From UBA1494_A sp963973975 (GTDB taxonomy: Bacteria > Bacteroidota > Bacteroidia > Flavobacteriales_E > Vicingaceae), in the NCBI GenBank assembly GCA_963973975.1, contig CAXBCF010000009.1, forward strand, positions 45,592 through 109,591: a DNA stretch of 64,000 nt. Direction: 5' to 3'. The notes beneath the pieces are model-generated. The model was not told where the DNA came from. It searched no databases and saw only the letters and a program-made list of their open reading frames with translations. Both the position numbers and the translations under genes were made by a program. Shown piece after piece: positions 44,830 through 53,994 of this stretch (position 1 is the first letter of the stretch; every line of letters begins with the position of its first letter).

Positions 44830-47800
44830 ATGAAAAAATTATACTTATTAGTGATGAGTTTTATTTCATTGACTGTAGTGGGGCAGACCACTTTTTACAC
44901 GCAGTCATTTGAAACTACTTCTGGCTATAGTTTCCCAAATGGAAACGGAGTTGGAACAAGTACACAAGACTTTTTTGATCGAACGGATTCTGCGAATGCT
45001 CCGGCTCAAGAGGTCTTTAACTATACCGGGTTTGATGGCAACTTTTTCATTGCTGGTGAAGACATTGATGGGGTTTTAACGACATCTGTCGGTGTTGTAT
45101 ACATTGACAACATTGACATTTCAGGTCAGACGAACTTACAATTTACAGCTGCTTTTGCTTCAGGAACTAATATTGACATCGATGAAGCAGGAGATTCAAT
45201 TGCTGTTGAAGTGAAAATTGACAATGGGTCATGGGTAGTAATTGGAAGATTTAGAGCCGATTCTGCTACTACAAGTGCAACAGGATTTAACGGTCAGTTT
45301 GCAGAAGACACTAATAACGATGGCTATGGTGACGGAGTTAGATTAAATGGAACTTTTACCGATTTTTCATGGCCAATTTCAGGAACAGGGGATTCTTTAG
45401 ATGTTCGAATCTCTATGAGACTAGACGCAGGTGATGAAGAAGCTGCTATTGATAACGTAAGAATAGCAGGAGTTCCTGCACCTTCAGTTAACTATACTTT
45501 CCAACTTTTACATGCTTCAGATCTTGAAGGAGGGTTAGATGCTATTAATAGAGCTAAATTCTTTGCAGCAATTGTAGATACTTTAGAAGATGAGGTTACG
45601 AATTCAATTACTATTTCTGCTGGTGACAACTATATTCCAGGGCCATTCTTTAATGCTGCAGGAGATTTAGCAACATTTAGGACAGGTGGTGTATTTAATA
45701 ATGTATACAACCGTCATTTTGGAGTAACAACTTATAGCGGTTTAAGAGAAGCTCCTGGAAGAGTCGATGTTTCAATTATGAATGTAATTGGATTTGATGC
45801 TTCTGCTTTTGGAAACCATGAATTTGATGCAGGAACTGATCCTGTTGAACAAATTATTGAAGAAGATTTTCGTTCACCAAATGGGCCTGCTTCTGACAGA
45901 TGGGTTGGAGCACAATTCCCTTATTTGAGCGCCAATTTAGATTTTTCTGCGAATGGAGATTTAGGCAATTTATATACTTCTGCTATTTTAGAAAACACGG
46001 CTTTTCAATCTGGTCCTGCTGAGTCAACTACAGGAAATGCAAATATTCCAAAAATTGCACCTGTTACTTACATTGTAAGAGGTGGTGAAAAAATCGGAAT
46101 AGTTGGAGCAACAACTCAAATTTTAGCTTCAATTTCTTCTCCTGAAGAAGTAACAGTAATTGGCCCAGATTCAAATAACATGGTAGCTTTAGCTGCCATT
46201 ATTCAACCTTGGATTGATTCTTTAATAACTGTAGAGAACATTAATAAAATTGTACTTGTTTCACATTTACAACAATTAAGCCTTGAAGAACAATTGATAG
46301 GTTTATTAAATGGAGTTGATATTGTTATTGCAGGAGGAAATGATGCAATTTTAGCTAATCCTGCAAATCGTTTAAGATCAGGTGATGTCGCAATTCGACC
46401 TTACCCAATTGTAACTACAAACGCTGATGGAGATACTGCATTAATCGTTAGTACAAATGGAGAATACAGTTATGTGGGTCGTTTAGTAGTTGATTTTGAC
46501 GCTGCTGGAAAAATTATTCCTACTTCAATCAACCCGTCTGTTAGCGGACCATATGTTACCGATTCTGCAATGGTATCTAGCACTTGGGGGTCTGTTAACA
46601 GTGCATTTGCTGATCCCAACGGAAAAGCTGCTTTAGTAGATAGTTTAACTTCTGCAGTAAGCGGAGTTGTTACTGTTAAAGATGGTAACATTTTTGGAAA
46701 GACAGAAGTTTACTTAAATGGAGAAAGACTATTTGTAAGAACTGAAGAAACAAATTTTGGAAACCTTACTGCTGATGCTAATTTATGGTACTCAAAACAA
46801 ATTGAACCTACTGTTCAAGTTTCAATTAAAAACGGTGGAGGAATTAGAGCAGCAATTGGTGAAGTGGTAGAAACTTCTCCAGGGGTTTATGATTTTCTTC
46901 CGCCACAAGCCAATTCTTTAACAGGAAAAGAAGAAGGTGATATAAGTCAGTTAGACATTGAAAACTCCTTGAGGTTTAACAACAGTTTATCGATTTTAGA
47001 CTTAACTGCCGCAGAATTAAAGCAAGTTATCGAGCATGGAGTTGCTGCTACTGCAGTTGGAGTTACTCCTGGGCAATTTGCTCAAGTTGGCGGTGTTTCA
47101 TTTAGCTTTGATCCAAGTTTAACAGCAGGTTCTAGAATTAGAACCATGGTTGTTATGGATGAAAATGGGGTTTATACAGACACATTGGTTAGAAATGGTT
47201 TGTTACAAGGAAACGCTAACAGAATTATAAAAGTGGTTACTTTAAGCTTTCTTGCTGATGGCGGAGATAGTTATCCTTTCCCATCTTTTTCAGGAAGCAG
47301 AATCGATTTAGATACAACTACTTTCACAGTTAATGATGCGACTTTTGCATCAGCTGGTACTGAGCAAGATGCATTGGCTGAGTACATGTTAGACATTGAA
47401 GTGTTTAGCGATGTGGATACTGATATTGAAGATGATTTGAGAATTCAAAACTTGTCTGAAAGAGCCGATGAGGTAATTGTAACTACTGTTGAGTTTGATG
47501 AAGAGCGAATTTCAGTATTAGAGAATGCAGGAACTATTACAATTCAAGTAAACTACAACAACCCAACTGCGGTTAATCAAGTAATAGAATTTGAAACCTT
47601 AGCAATTAGTACTGCTGATACACAAGATTATACGATTACTAATTTGTCAGATACGGCATTTGCAAATACAGTTGGGTCATTTAATTTGAACCTTTCTATT
47701 GTTGATGACAATGCTTCAGAAAATGATGAAATAGTCTTTTTAGCGGTCAAAACCGACACGAGTGCTTACAAAGTGGATTTTGACACTAGAGGATATTTCT

Positions 47801-49590
47801 TAACTTTTATAAGAGACAATGAAAATGTTGGACCAACTGCCTCTGAAAGCATCAAATTAAATTTGATCAACAGTTATACAGGACTAGTAAATTCAGGAAG
47901 TACTGAAATTCTAGATTACGACCCAACTTCTCAACGCTTGTTTGTTACCAACGCTTCTAATGACCGTTTTGAAATTCTCGATTTTTCAGACCCATTGAAC
48001 ATTACAAAAATTGATTCCATTGATATTTCAAGCTTAGGATCAATTAATAGTTTGGTTGTTAGCAATGGAGTAGTTGCAGCAGCAATTGAAGGACCTAACA
48101 CTACTTCTAATGGGTTAGTTGCTTTCTATGATACGAATGGAGTTTTCATTAGTAGTGTTACTGTTGGAGTTTTACCAGATATGGTAACTTTTACTCCGAA
48201 TGGAAATAAGGTTATTGTAGCTTGCGAAGGAGAGCCAAGCGATGATTACTTACAAGATCCTGAGGGTAGCATTGCAATTATTGATGTAAGTGGTGGTTTT
48301 TCAACTTTGACTAATTCGAATGTTACTTTACTTGATTTCAATCAATTTGATAGTCAAATTGAACAATTAAGAACACAGGGAGTGAGAATTTTTGGACCAA
48401 ATGCAAGTGTATCTCAAGATATGGAGCCTGAATACGTAACTGTTAGTCCAGATAATGCTACTGCATACGTTATTGCTCAAGAAAACAATGCAATAGTAGT
48501 GGTTGATTTAACAGGAGATAGTATCGTAAGTATTTTGCCACTTGGATGGAAAGACCATTCAATTGCAGGAAATGGCATTGACTCTGATAGAAGATCTGAC
48601 GAAATTCACATTGCAAATCCTCCTTTTAGAGGGTTCTATATGCCTGATGCAATCGCTTCGTATCAAGTTAGTGGTATAAACTACATTGTTTCAGCAAATG
48701 AAGGTGATTCTAGAGATTACAATGGATTTAGCGAAGAAGATCGTTTAGATGACATCGAATTAGACCCTTCTGTTTTCCCAAATGCTGAAGCTATTTTTGA
48801 TGCTTACGGGGATATCAATGTTACGCTAGAAAATGGAGATGAAAATCAAGATGGTTTGTATGAAGCGATTTACATTTACGGAGCACGTTCTTTCTCTATT
48901 TGGAATGGAAATACTGGATCTTTAGTATATGATAGCGGTGATGATTTTGAGTACATCATCAGAAATCACCCTGAATACTTTAGACTGTTTAATATTTCCA
49001 ATAGTGGAAGATCAGTTAAATCTAGAAGTGATGATAAAGGTCCTGAGCCGGAATCTGTAGTTCTTGGTGAACTTAATTCAAGACAATATACTTTTATTGG
49101 ATTGGAAAGAGTAGGGGGAGTAATGGTATACGATGTTACCGATCCTATCAATCCAACTTTTGTTGACATCAACATTCCTAGAGACACTGCAACCGGAAAT
49201 GGAGACAGAGCTCCTGAGGGATTAGTATTTATTCCTTTATCAGAGAGTCCTACTAACCGACCATTGCTTTTAGCTGCAAACGAGGCGAGTAATACAATTT
49301 CAATTTGGCAAATAAACGATACCTTGGTGTCATTGCAAGAATTGGAAGGAGCTATTGCTAATAAGCTTTCTATTTATCCAAATCCATCATCAGACAATGT
49401 GTTTATTAGCATTGAAAATGAAACCATTGAAATGGTTCAGTTATATGATATAAGTGGAAAGTTGGTAAAAGAAATGCTTCAGCCTAAGCAAGTTCAAGTA
49501 ATCAACGTTAATGAGCTTTCACCTAACATTTACATTTTGAGAATTCAAAGTGAAAGTGGAGTGAAAACTTCTAAAATCATTGTTCAGTAA
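44830..49590 (+). CDS. multidomain 5'-nucleotidase-like / choice-of-anchor I protein with T9SS sorting signal
   Basis: 1586 residues, secreted. Order: signal peptide; beta-sandwich domain (~20-215, ends IDNVRIAG); metallophosphatase of the UshA/5'-nucleotidase family (~225-640) with LLHASDLEGG, SAGDNYIPGP and AFGNHEFDAG; 5'-nucleotidase C-terminal domain (~640-880) with NLTADANLW and IKNGGGIRAA; a Calx-beta-like segment (~900-1000); a choice-of-anchor I beta-propeller domain (~1005-1490) with LDYDPTSQRLFVTNAS; and a T9SS type A domain (~1513-1586, LSIYPNPSSDNVFIS). It probably releases phosphate from nucleotides or other esters outside the cell. Monocistronic with a strong terminator. Confidence 0.88.
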   Translation: MKKLYLLVMSFISLTVVGQTTFYTQSFETTSGYSFPNGNGVGTSTQDFFDRTDSANAPAQEVFNYTGFDGNFFIAGEDIDGVLTTSVGVVYIDNIDISGQTNLQFTAAFASGTNIDIDEAGDSIAVEVKIDNGSWVVIGRFRADSATTSATGFNGQFAEDTNNDGYGDGVRLNGTFTDFSWPISGTGDSLDVRISMRLDAGDEEAAIDNVRIAGVPAPSVNYTFQLLHASDLEGGLDAINRAKFFAAIVDTLEDEVTNSITISAGDNYIPGPFFNAAGDLATFRTGGVFNNVYNRHFGVTTYSGLREAPGRVDVSIMNVIGFDASAFGNHEFDAGTDPVEQIIEEDFRSPNGPASDRWVGAQFPYLSANLDFSANGDLGNLYTSAILENTAFQSGPAESTTGNANIPKIAPVTYIVRGGEKIGIVGATTQILASISSPEEVTVIGPDSNNMVALAAIIQPWIDSLITVENINKIVLVSHLQQLSLEEQLIGLLNGVDIVIAGGNDAILANPANRLRSGDVAIRPYPIVTTNADGDTALIVSTNGEYSYVGRLVVDFDAAGKIIPTSINPSVSGPYVTDSAMVSSTWGSVNSAFADPNGKAALVDSLTSAVSGVVTVKDGNIFGKTEVYLNGERLFVRTEETNFGNLTADANLWYSKQIEPTVQVSIKNGGGIRAAIGEVVETSPGVYDFLPPQANSLTGKEEGDISQLDIENSLRFNNSLSILDLTAAELKQVIEHGVAATAVGVTPGQFAQVGGVSFSFDPSLTAGSRIRTMVVMDENGVYTDTLVRNGLLQGNANRIIKVVTLSFLADGGDSYPFPSFSGSRIDLDTTTFTVNDATFASAGTEQDALAEYMLDIEVFSDVDTDIEDDLRIQNLSERADEVIVTTVEFDEERISVLENAGTITIQVNYNNPTAVNQVIEFETLAISTADTQDYTITNLSDTAFANTVGSFNLNLSIVDDNASENDEIVFLAVKTDTSAYKVDFDTRGYFLTFIRDNENVGPTASESIKLNLINSYTGLVNSGSTEILDYDPTSQRLFVTNASNDRFEILDFSDPLNITKIDSIDISSLGSINSLVVSNGVVAAAIEGPNTTSNGLVAFYDTNGVFISSVTVGVLPDMVTFTPNGNKVIVACEGEPSDDYLQDPEGSIAIIDVSGGFSTLTNSNVTLLDFNQFDSQIEQLRTQGVRIFGPNASVSQDMEPEYVTVSPDNATAYVIAQENNAIVVVDLTGDSIVSILPLGWKDHSIAGNGIDSDRRSDEIHIANPPFRGFYMPDAIASYQVSGINYIVSANEGDSRDYNGFSEEDRLDDIELDPSVFPNAEAIFDAYGDINVTLENGDENQDGLYEAIYIYGARSFSIWNGNTGSLVYDSGDDFEYIIRNHPEYFRLFNISNSGRSVKSRSDDKGPEPESVVLGELNSRQYTFIGLERVGGVMVYDVTDPINPTFVDINIPRDTATGNGDRAPEGLVFIPLSESPTNRPLLLAANEASNTISIWQINDTLVSLQELEGAIANKLSIYPNPSSDNVFISIENETIEMVQLYDISGKLVKEMLQPKQVQVINVNELSPNIYILRIQSESGVKTSKIIVQ

Positions 49591-49610
49591 GCTTAACTAA
49601 GCTAAAATAG

Positions 49611-49646
49611 AAGCGGCGAAATCGACTAAGATTTCGCCGCTTTTTT
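49611..49646 (+). terminator. rho-independent terminator of the 5'-nucleotidase-like gene
   Basis: Perfect 13-bp stem (49611-49623 with 49630-49642), 6-nt loop, GC-rich core AAGCGGCGAAATC, then T-run to 49646, 20 bp after the stop. The convergent ridA gene ends at 49672, so the stem may also act on the minus strand. Confidence 0.88.
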
Positions 49647-49671
49647 ATTCGTGTCTTTTTAAAATAGGTAC

Positions 49672-50091
49672 TTATTCCATAGATGCAATCACCTTTAATT
49701 CAATGGCAATTGGCGTGGGCAAGCTTTTAATTTCAAGTGTCGTTCGGCAAGGTTGATTGTCTTTAAAAAATTCAGCATACAAACGATTATAGGTCTTAAA
49801 GTCGGCCTTCATATTGGTTAGAAAAACAGTAACGTCTACTACATTTTCCCATTTTGCTCCTGCTTCCTCAACAATAGTTTTCACATTGTTAAAAACTGAA
49901 ATACATTGCTTTTCAATATCATAAGAAAGAATGTTGCCATTTTCATCCAATTCTACTCCAGGAATTTTTTTAGTCCCTCGTTCTCTGGGACCAACTCCAG
50001 ATAAAAATAAAAGGTTTCCTACTCTTCTCGCATGCGGATAGGCACCAACAGGTTCAGGTGCTTTTTGGGAATCAAATTTTTCGTTTGTCAT
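49672..50091 (-). CDS. RidA family (YjgF/YER057c/UK114) protein
   Basis: 139 residues of the reactive-intermediate deaminase family; RidA hydrolyses enamine/imine products of PLP enzymes. Seen: PVGAYPHARRVGNLLFLSG near the N-terminus, NVKTIVEEAGAKWENVVDVTVFLTNM, and a C-terminal PCRTTLEIKSLP containing the conserved Arg that binds the substrate carboxylate. The N-terminal insert GPRERGTKKIPGVELDENG places it in a subgroup rather than canonical RidA. The upstream region is bordered by a MITE-like element. Confidence 0.85.
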   Translation of the reverse strand: MTNEKFDSQKAPEPVGAYPHARRVGNLLFLSGVGPRERGTKKIPGVELDENGNILSYDIEKQCISVFNNVKTIVEEAGAKWENVVDVTVFLTNMKADFKTYNRLYAEFFKDNQPCRTTLEIKSLPTPIAIELKVIASME

Positions 50092-50105
50092 TGCTGTTTT
50101 TTTTT

Positions 50106-50113
50106 CAAAAATA
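50106..50113 (-). promoter_or_regulatory. candidate -7 box for the RidA-family gene
   Basis: Reads TATTTTTG on the minus strand, fitting TAnnTTTG, 15 bp before the ATG. The element inserted at 50122 begins 8 bp further upstream, so any original -33 region has been replaced. Motif match only. Confidence 0.3.
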
Positions 50114-50121
50114 AGAATTGA

Positions 50122-50496
50122 GTAACTAATCAGTTCGCTATTTCACTCTTTACCTAATAATTAAAACTAAAACCACATAGAAACATAGATTTATATAATC
50201 GCTAATGCTCCGATGTTTCTAGTATAATAGTTGCATTCAATTAAAAGTAATACCGAAATGAAAAATAATATAGCCTAATTGCGGCTAAAGCCTTATTATT
50301 CTATTTATTTTTTTCAATCGGCATTTACCACTGTAATATTTATTAAATAGTAGACTATTTAATAAATAACATTGGTATAAAGTTATTCATAGAAAAGAAC
50401 TTTTATACATAGTGATCCTTATGTAAAGCGGAGCTTCTATGTTTTTAATTTTTACAAGCTATGTACTATGTGGTTAAAAAAACACTGATTAGTTAC
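50122..50496. mobile_element. 375-bp MITE-like element with 13-bp TIRs and 8-bp target duplication
   Basis: The ends are perfect inverted repeats: GTAACTAATCAGT (50122-50134) and ACTGATTAGTTAC (50484-50496). They are flanked directly by AGAATTGA on both sides (50114-50121 and 50497-50504). Inside are a second inverted pair, AACCACATAG (50171-50180) and CTATGTGGTT (50466-50475), and a central 13-bp palindrome (50338-50367). No transposase is encoded. TIRs starting GTAA with 8-bp duplications are, to my knowledge, typical of the IS66 family, so it may be mobilised by an IS66-type transposase elsewhere. Confidence 0.8.
50338..50367. repeat. 13-bp palindrome inside the MITE-like element
   Basis: ATTTATTAAATAG (50338-50350) and CTATTTAATAAAT (50355-50367) pair perfectly around the loop TAGA, close to the element's centre. 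Confidence 0.8.
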
Positions 50497-50528
50497 AGAA
50501 TTGATTTTAGGTGTAAAAAATTCGAGAA

Positions 50529-52664
50529 TTAAAGATCAAAGTCTTCCATTAATTCAAAATCCAATTGTTTTTTAGATAAATCAGCTTTGGCAACTTTTAC
50601 TGTTAGTTCATCTCCTATTCGGTAGATTTTTCCGCTTCGTTTTCCTTCAATAGCAAAATTATCAGGATTGAAAACATAGAAATCGTCGCTTAAATTCTTC
50701 ATACGAATTAATCCTTCGCATTTATTTCCTTCCAATTCAACAAACAATCCAAATTCACTAACTCCAGAAACAACTCCTCCAAAAACTTCTCCCACTTTGT
50801 CTTGCATGAATTTTACTTGCATAAATTTGATTGAAGCGCGCTCAGCATCTGACGCTAACTTTTCTTGTTCTGAAGAATGCTTGCATTTTTCTTCTAACTC
50901 TTCAGCATTTACAGCTGTTCCACCATCTAAATAATGCTGTAGTAAGCGATGCACCATCACATCTGGATATCGTCGAATGGGAGATGTGAAATGGGAATAG
51001 TATTGAAATCCCAAGCCATAATGTCCGTGGTTTGCTGTAGAATAAATAGCTTTTGCCATGGTTCGAATGGCCAATTGTGAAATCAGTTGTTCTTCTGCTT
51101 TTCCTTCAATTTCTGACATCAGTCTGTTCAGCGTTTGAGAAATACCTTTGGGTGAAGTAACATCAATTCTATAGCCGAATTTTTTGATAAATTCACTGAA
51201 AATTTGCAGTTTCTCAGGATCTGGGTTATCGTGAATACGGTAGACAAATGGCTTGGCTTTCTGTTTGCTTCCAATAAACTCTGCCACTTTTCGGTTGGCC
51301 AAAAGCATGAAATCTTCAATCAATTTGTTCGCCTCTTTTTGTTCTTTTAGAAAAACACCAAGTGGTTCCCCTTTTTCATCCAATTTAAATTTAACTTCTA
51401 AAGAATGAAAGTCGATGGAACCTTTTTTAAAGCGCTCTTCTCTCAATTGTTGTGCAAGTCGATTCAAAGTAAGAATTTCTTCTGAAAAATCACCTTCACC
51501 GCTTTCAATCACTGCTTGAGCATCTTCGTAAGCAAAGCGTTTATCAGAACAAATTACTGTTCTCCCAAACCATTCTTTGTGCAATTTAGCAGCATCATCC
51601 ATTTCAAAGATGGCAGAAAAGCAATACTTATCTTCGTTTGGTCTAAGTGAGCAAGCAAAATTCGAAAGTACTTCTGGAAGCATTGGCACTACTCTGTCGA
51701 CTAAATAAACGGAAGTAGCTCGATCATAGGCCTCTTTGTCCAAATTGCTTCCTTCTTTCAAATAATGGCTCACATCAGCTATGTGTACTCCAATTTCCCA
51801 ATTGCCATTAGCAAGTTTTTGAATGGAAAGTGCATCATCGAAATCTTTAGCATCATCGGGGTCGATGGTAAAAGTTCGAACTTTTCGCATGTCCTTTCTT
51901 TTTTTAACTTCTTCGTCTTTGATGGCTACATCAATTTTTTCAGCTTCCTCTTCTATGGCTTTTGGAAAATGAAAAGGCAAACCAAACTCAGCCATAATAG
52001 AATGCATTTCTGTTTCATTTTCACCTGGTTGACCTAATATTTCAATAATTTCTCCAAAAGGGCTATCTACATCTGAAGGCCAATCATTCATTCTTGCAAT
52101 GGCTTTTACACCATCTTCAGCACCGTTTAATTTATTGAGTGGAATGAAAATATCCACAGGCATGCGTTTGCTATCTGGGACTAAAAAGGCATATTTCAGA
52201 GATTTTTGAACAATGCCCACAAATTCTGTTTGAGCTCGTTCAATCACTTTGCTTATTTTACCAACTGATTTTCCGTTGTTTTTGACTTTAATAATTGAAA
52301 CTTCTACCAAATCACCGTGAAGTGCATTGCCTAAATTTTGTTCACTGATATAGATGTCTTCAGGCATGCCTTCCACTTCGATATAAGCAGTCCCTGAAGT
52401 CGTCATGTCTACTTTCCCAACTACAGCATTTTTCTCTCGGTGCGATTCAGATAATTTGAATTTCCCTGGTTTATCTTCCACCAAACTCCCTTTATTACTC
52501 AATTCATACAAAATTCTTTCAATCAACTTTTTCTTAGAAGTTTGATGAATTTGCATTTTAGATGCCACCTGTTTGTAGTTCATTGCACGAGTGGGGAGTC
52601 CAGTAAAAACTTCTAGTATTCGTTGTTGTAATGATTTTGCAGGAGGATTTTTTTTCTTCGACAT
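50529..52664 (-). CDS. rnr: ribonuclease R
   Basis: 3'-5' hydrolytic exoribonuclease of the RNB/RNase II family that degrades structured RNA. 711 residues: N-terminal winged-helix and cold-shock domains (residues 1-220), RNB catalytic core with FTIDPDDAKDFDDALSI (catalytic Asp cluster), HIADVSHYLKEGS, the conserved HFTSPIRRYPDVMVHRLL, and a C-terminal S1 domain (GVVSGVSEFGLFVELEGNKCEGLI). Full length, ATG start. A TAnnTTTG box (TAGCTTTG, minus strand, 52721-52714) lies 50 bp upstream. Confidence 0.95.
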   Translation of the reverse strand: MSKKKNPPAKSLQQRILEVFTGLPTRAMNYKQVASKMQIHQTSKKKLIERILYELSNKGSLVEDKPGKFKLSESHREKNAVVGKVDMTTSGTAYIEVEGMPEDIYISEQNLGNALHGDLVEVSIIKVKNNGKSVGKISKVIERAQTEFVGIVQKSLKYAFLVPDSKRMPVDIFIPLNKLNGAEDGVKAIARMNDWPSDVDSPFGEIIEILGQPGENETEMHSIMAEFGLPFHFPKAIEEEAEKIDVAIKDEEVKKRKDMRKVRTFTIDPDDAKDFDDALSIQKLANGNWEIGVHIADVSHYLKEGSNLDKEAYDRATSVYLVDRVVPMLPEVLSNFACSLRPNEDKYCFSAIFEMDDAAKLHKEWFGRTVICSDKRFAYEDAQAVIESGEGDFSEEILTLNRLAQQLREERFKKGSIDFHSLEVKFKLDEKGEPLGVFLKEQKEANKLIEDFMLLANRKVAEFIGSKQKAKPFVYRIHDNPDPEKLQIFSEFIKKFGYRIDVTSPKGISQTLNRLMSEIEGKAEEQLISQLAIRTMAKAIYSTANHGHYGLGFQYYSHFTSPIRRYPDVMVHRLLQHYLDGGTAVNAEELEEKCKHSSEQEKLASDAERASIKFMQVKFMQDKVGEVFGGVVSGVSEFGLFVELEGNKCEGLIRMKNLSDDFYVFNPDNFAIEGKRSGKIYRIGDELTVKVAKADLSKKQLDFELMEDFDL

Positions 52665-52713
52665 ATTTTAAGTGAAAGATTTTATAGCCTATGGACTAAT
52701 TTTTAAAACTTTG

Positions 52714-52721
52714 CAAAGCTA
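52714..52721 (-). promoter_or_regulatory. candidate -7 box for rnr
   Basis: Reads TAGCTTTG on the minus strand, fitting TAnnTTTG, giving a leader of about 43 nt. No clear -33 partner. Confidence 0.35.
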
Positions 52722-52905
52722 ATCATTGTAAAAATAGGGAGGTAATTCATTGTATTACGTCTTTGTTACTTTAAACTAAAATATATCCGTAAGCATACCT
52801 AATTTGTAAATAAAACATTAGATGTAGAAGTTTCTACAAATGCTTGTTATGAAAATGAATATTTAATCAATGCCCCGCATTGATATGCTTTTCCCCGTGA
52901 ATAAC

Positions 52906-53060
52906 AAGCAAAAAAAGGAAAGACAGAGGAGCGAAGCGGAACGCCTTTTTTTGATTGTGGTCTTCTCAGTGGGGCTTTGCTATAGCGTAGACTGAGAAGA
53001 ATTCATTTGGGAAAAGTCTCCTTTTTTTGGTTCGTTTTTTTGGAGAAGCAAAAAAAGGAA
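52906..53060. repeat. foldback repeat element
   Basis: Direct copies of AAGCAAAAAAAGGAA at 52906-52920 and 53046-53060. CAAAAAAAGGA (52908-52918) pairs with TCCTTTTTTTG (53019-53029). TCTTCTCAGT (52961-52970) pairs with ACTGAGAAGA (52991-53000) with a 20-nt loop. Together these could fold a ~120-nt structured RNA or DNA element. Such blocks with AAAAAAGGA and flanking hairpins look like an interspersed non-coding repeat. Confidence 0.5.
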
Positions 53061-53238
53061 CATGAAAAAACAATATTTTCAAACAGCACTTTAATTATTC
53101 GGTAGATATGCGAGTATTCATATTAATTTTTTCCAAATCAAAAACTAACTATGAAAATATAAAAAGTTAAATAAAAGCCAAAGTACAATTTACTCAGTTC
53201 AAAATTCGTTTAGCATAAAACCCCTAAAACAAATCGCC

Positions 53239-53976
53239 ATGAACCAGTTAAAGCAAAGTAAAAAATCAATCTTTTCTTTTTTTAATCGATTTCTAAGTGG
53301 ATTAGTAATAGCACTGGCACTTAGTTTAACAGCATTTGAATGGACAACTGTTCGATACACCGTTGTATTAGATTGGGAAGATGAGATATATTTTGAAGGT
53401 GAAGAAATGCTGCCACCAATAACCTACAGAACTGAAAAAGTAGAAATGCCTAAACTGAAAAAGCCAAGCACTGACTTTGTGCCTGTAGTAGATTTACCCG
53501 ATACAAAAATTGATGAAAAGTTTGATGAAACTATTGATGCAACTGATGCTAAGTCAGAAGCTATTTTTAAAGTAGATCCTTCAATTTTTACTTTGGGTGG
53601 AGAAGAGTTAACTGATGAAACTGAAATTTATGAGGCAGTTCAAGTATTCGCTCATTATAAAAAATGTGCCGGCTTGTATGGAAAAGAACTTGAAACATGC
53701 AGCATGAATGATTTGCACGAAAGAGTTTTAAAAAGCTTTAAAGTAACACCACAATTAAGACAGCTTAAAAAGAGTCAAGGTGCTGAAGTTGGTTTTGTAA
53801 TAGATTCAGAAGGAAATATTGGAGAGATAAAAGTATTGCAAAGTACAAGTGAAGCAATGAGCAAAGCTGCTATTAAAGCTGTACAAAGACTGCCAAAATT
53901 GATTCCAGCTCAACAACAGGGTAGAGATGTTGCTTTGAGAATGAAAATTCCAATTGTATTTAATTTTAAAGAATAA
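53239..53976 (+). CDS. energy transducer TonB family protein
   Basis: 245 residues. A single N-terminal membrane anchor (FLSGLVIALALSLTAF, ~residues 18-34) is followed by a periplasmic acidic/proline-containing linker (EMLPPITYRT, PKLKKPSTDFVPVVDLPD) and a TonB C-terminal domain (~165-245: GAEVGFVIDSEGNIGEIKVL, AAIKAVQRLPKLIPAQQQG). It would pass proton-motive-force energy to outer membrane receptors. No exbB or exbD is adjacent. The next gene starts 18 bp later. Confidence 0.88.
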   Translation: MNQLKQSKKSIFSFFNRFLSGLVIALALSLTAFEWTTVRYTVVLDWEDEIYFEGEEMLPPITYRTEKVEMPKLKKPSTDFVPVVDLPDTKIDEKFDETIDATDAKSEAIFKVDPSIFTLGGEELTDETEIYEAVQVFAHYKKCAGLYGKELETCSMNDLHERVLKSFKVTPQLRQLKKSQGAEVGFVIDSEGNIGEIKVLQSTSEAMSKAAIKAVQRLPKLIPAQQQGRDVALRMKIPIVFNFKE

Positions 53977-53994
53977 GTATGCTACTTTTATTTT

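Larger units (their letters stand above)
50092..50528. other. 437-bp intergenic region occupied by a MITE-like element
   Basis: Between rnr (ends 50529) and the RidA-family gene (starts 50091), both on the minus strand. Nearly all of it, 50114-50504, is the inserted element with its target duplications. No ORF was seen. Confidence 0.75.
52665..53238. other. 574-bp divergent intergenic region with a foldback repeat element
   Basis: Between rnr (minus) and the tonB-like gene (plus). 52665-52860 is AT-rich and holds the rnr promoter region. 52861-53062 contains a repetitive, less AT-rich block with nested inverted repeats and two copies of AAGCAAAAAAAGGAA. The rest, up to 53238, is AT-rich leader without a recognised signal. 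No credible gene. Confidence 0.6.

Noticed and set aside
50338..50367. Terminator after rnr
   Set aside because: The palindrome lies at the centre of an inserted element, is purely AT-rich and has no adjacent T-run.
52921..53062. Coding sequence in the rnr-tonB gap
   Set aside because: Short open stretches there come from the inverted repeat element and have no start or typical protein character.
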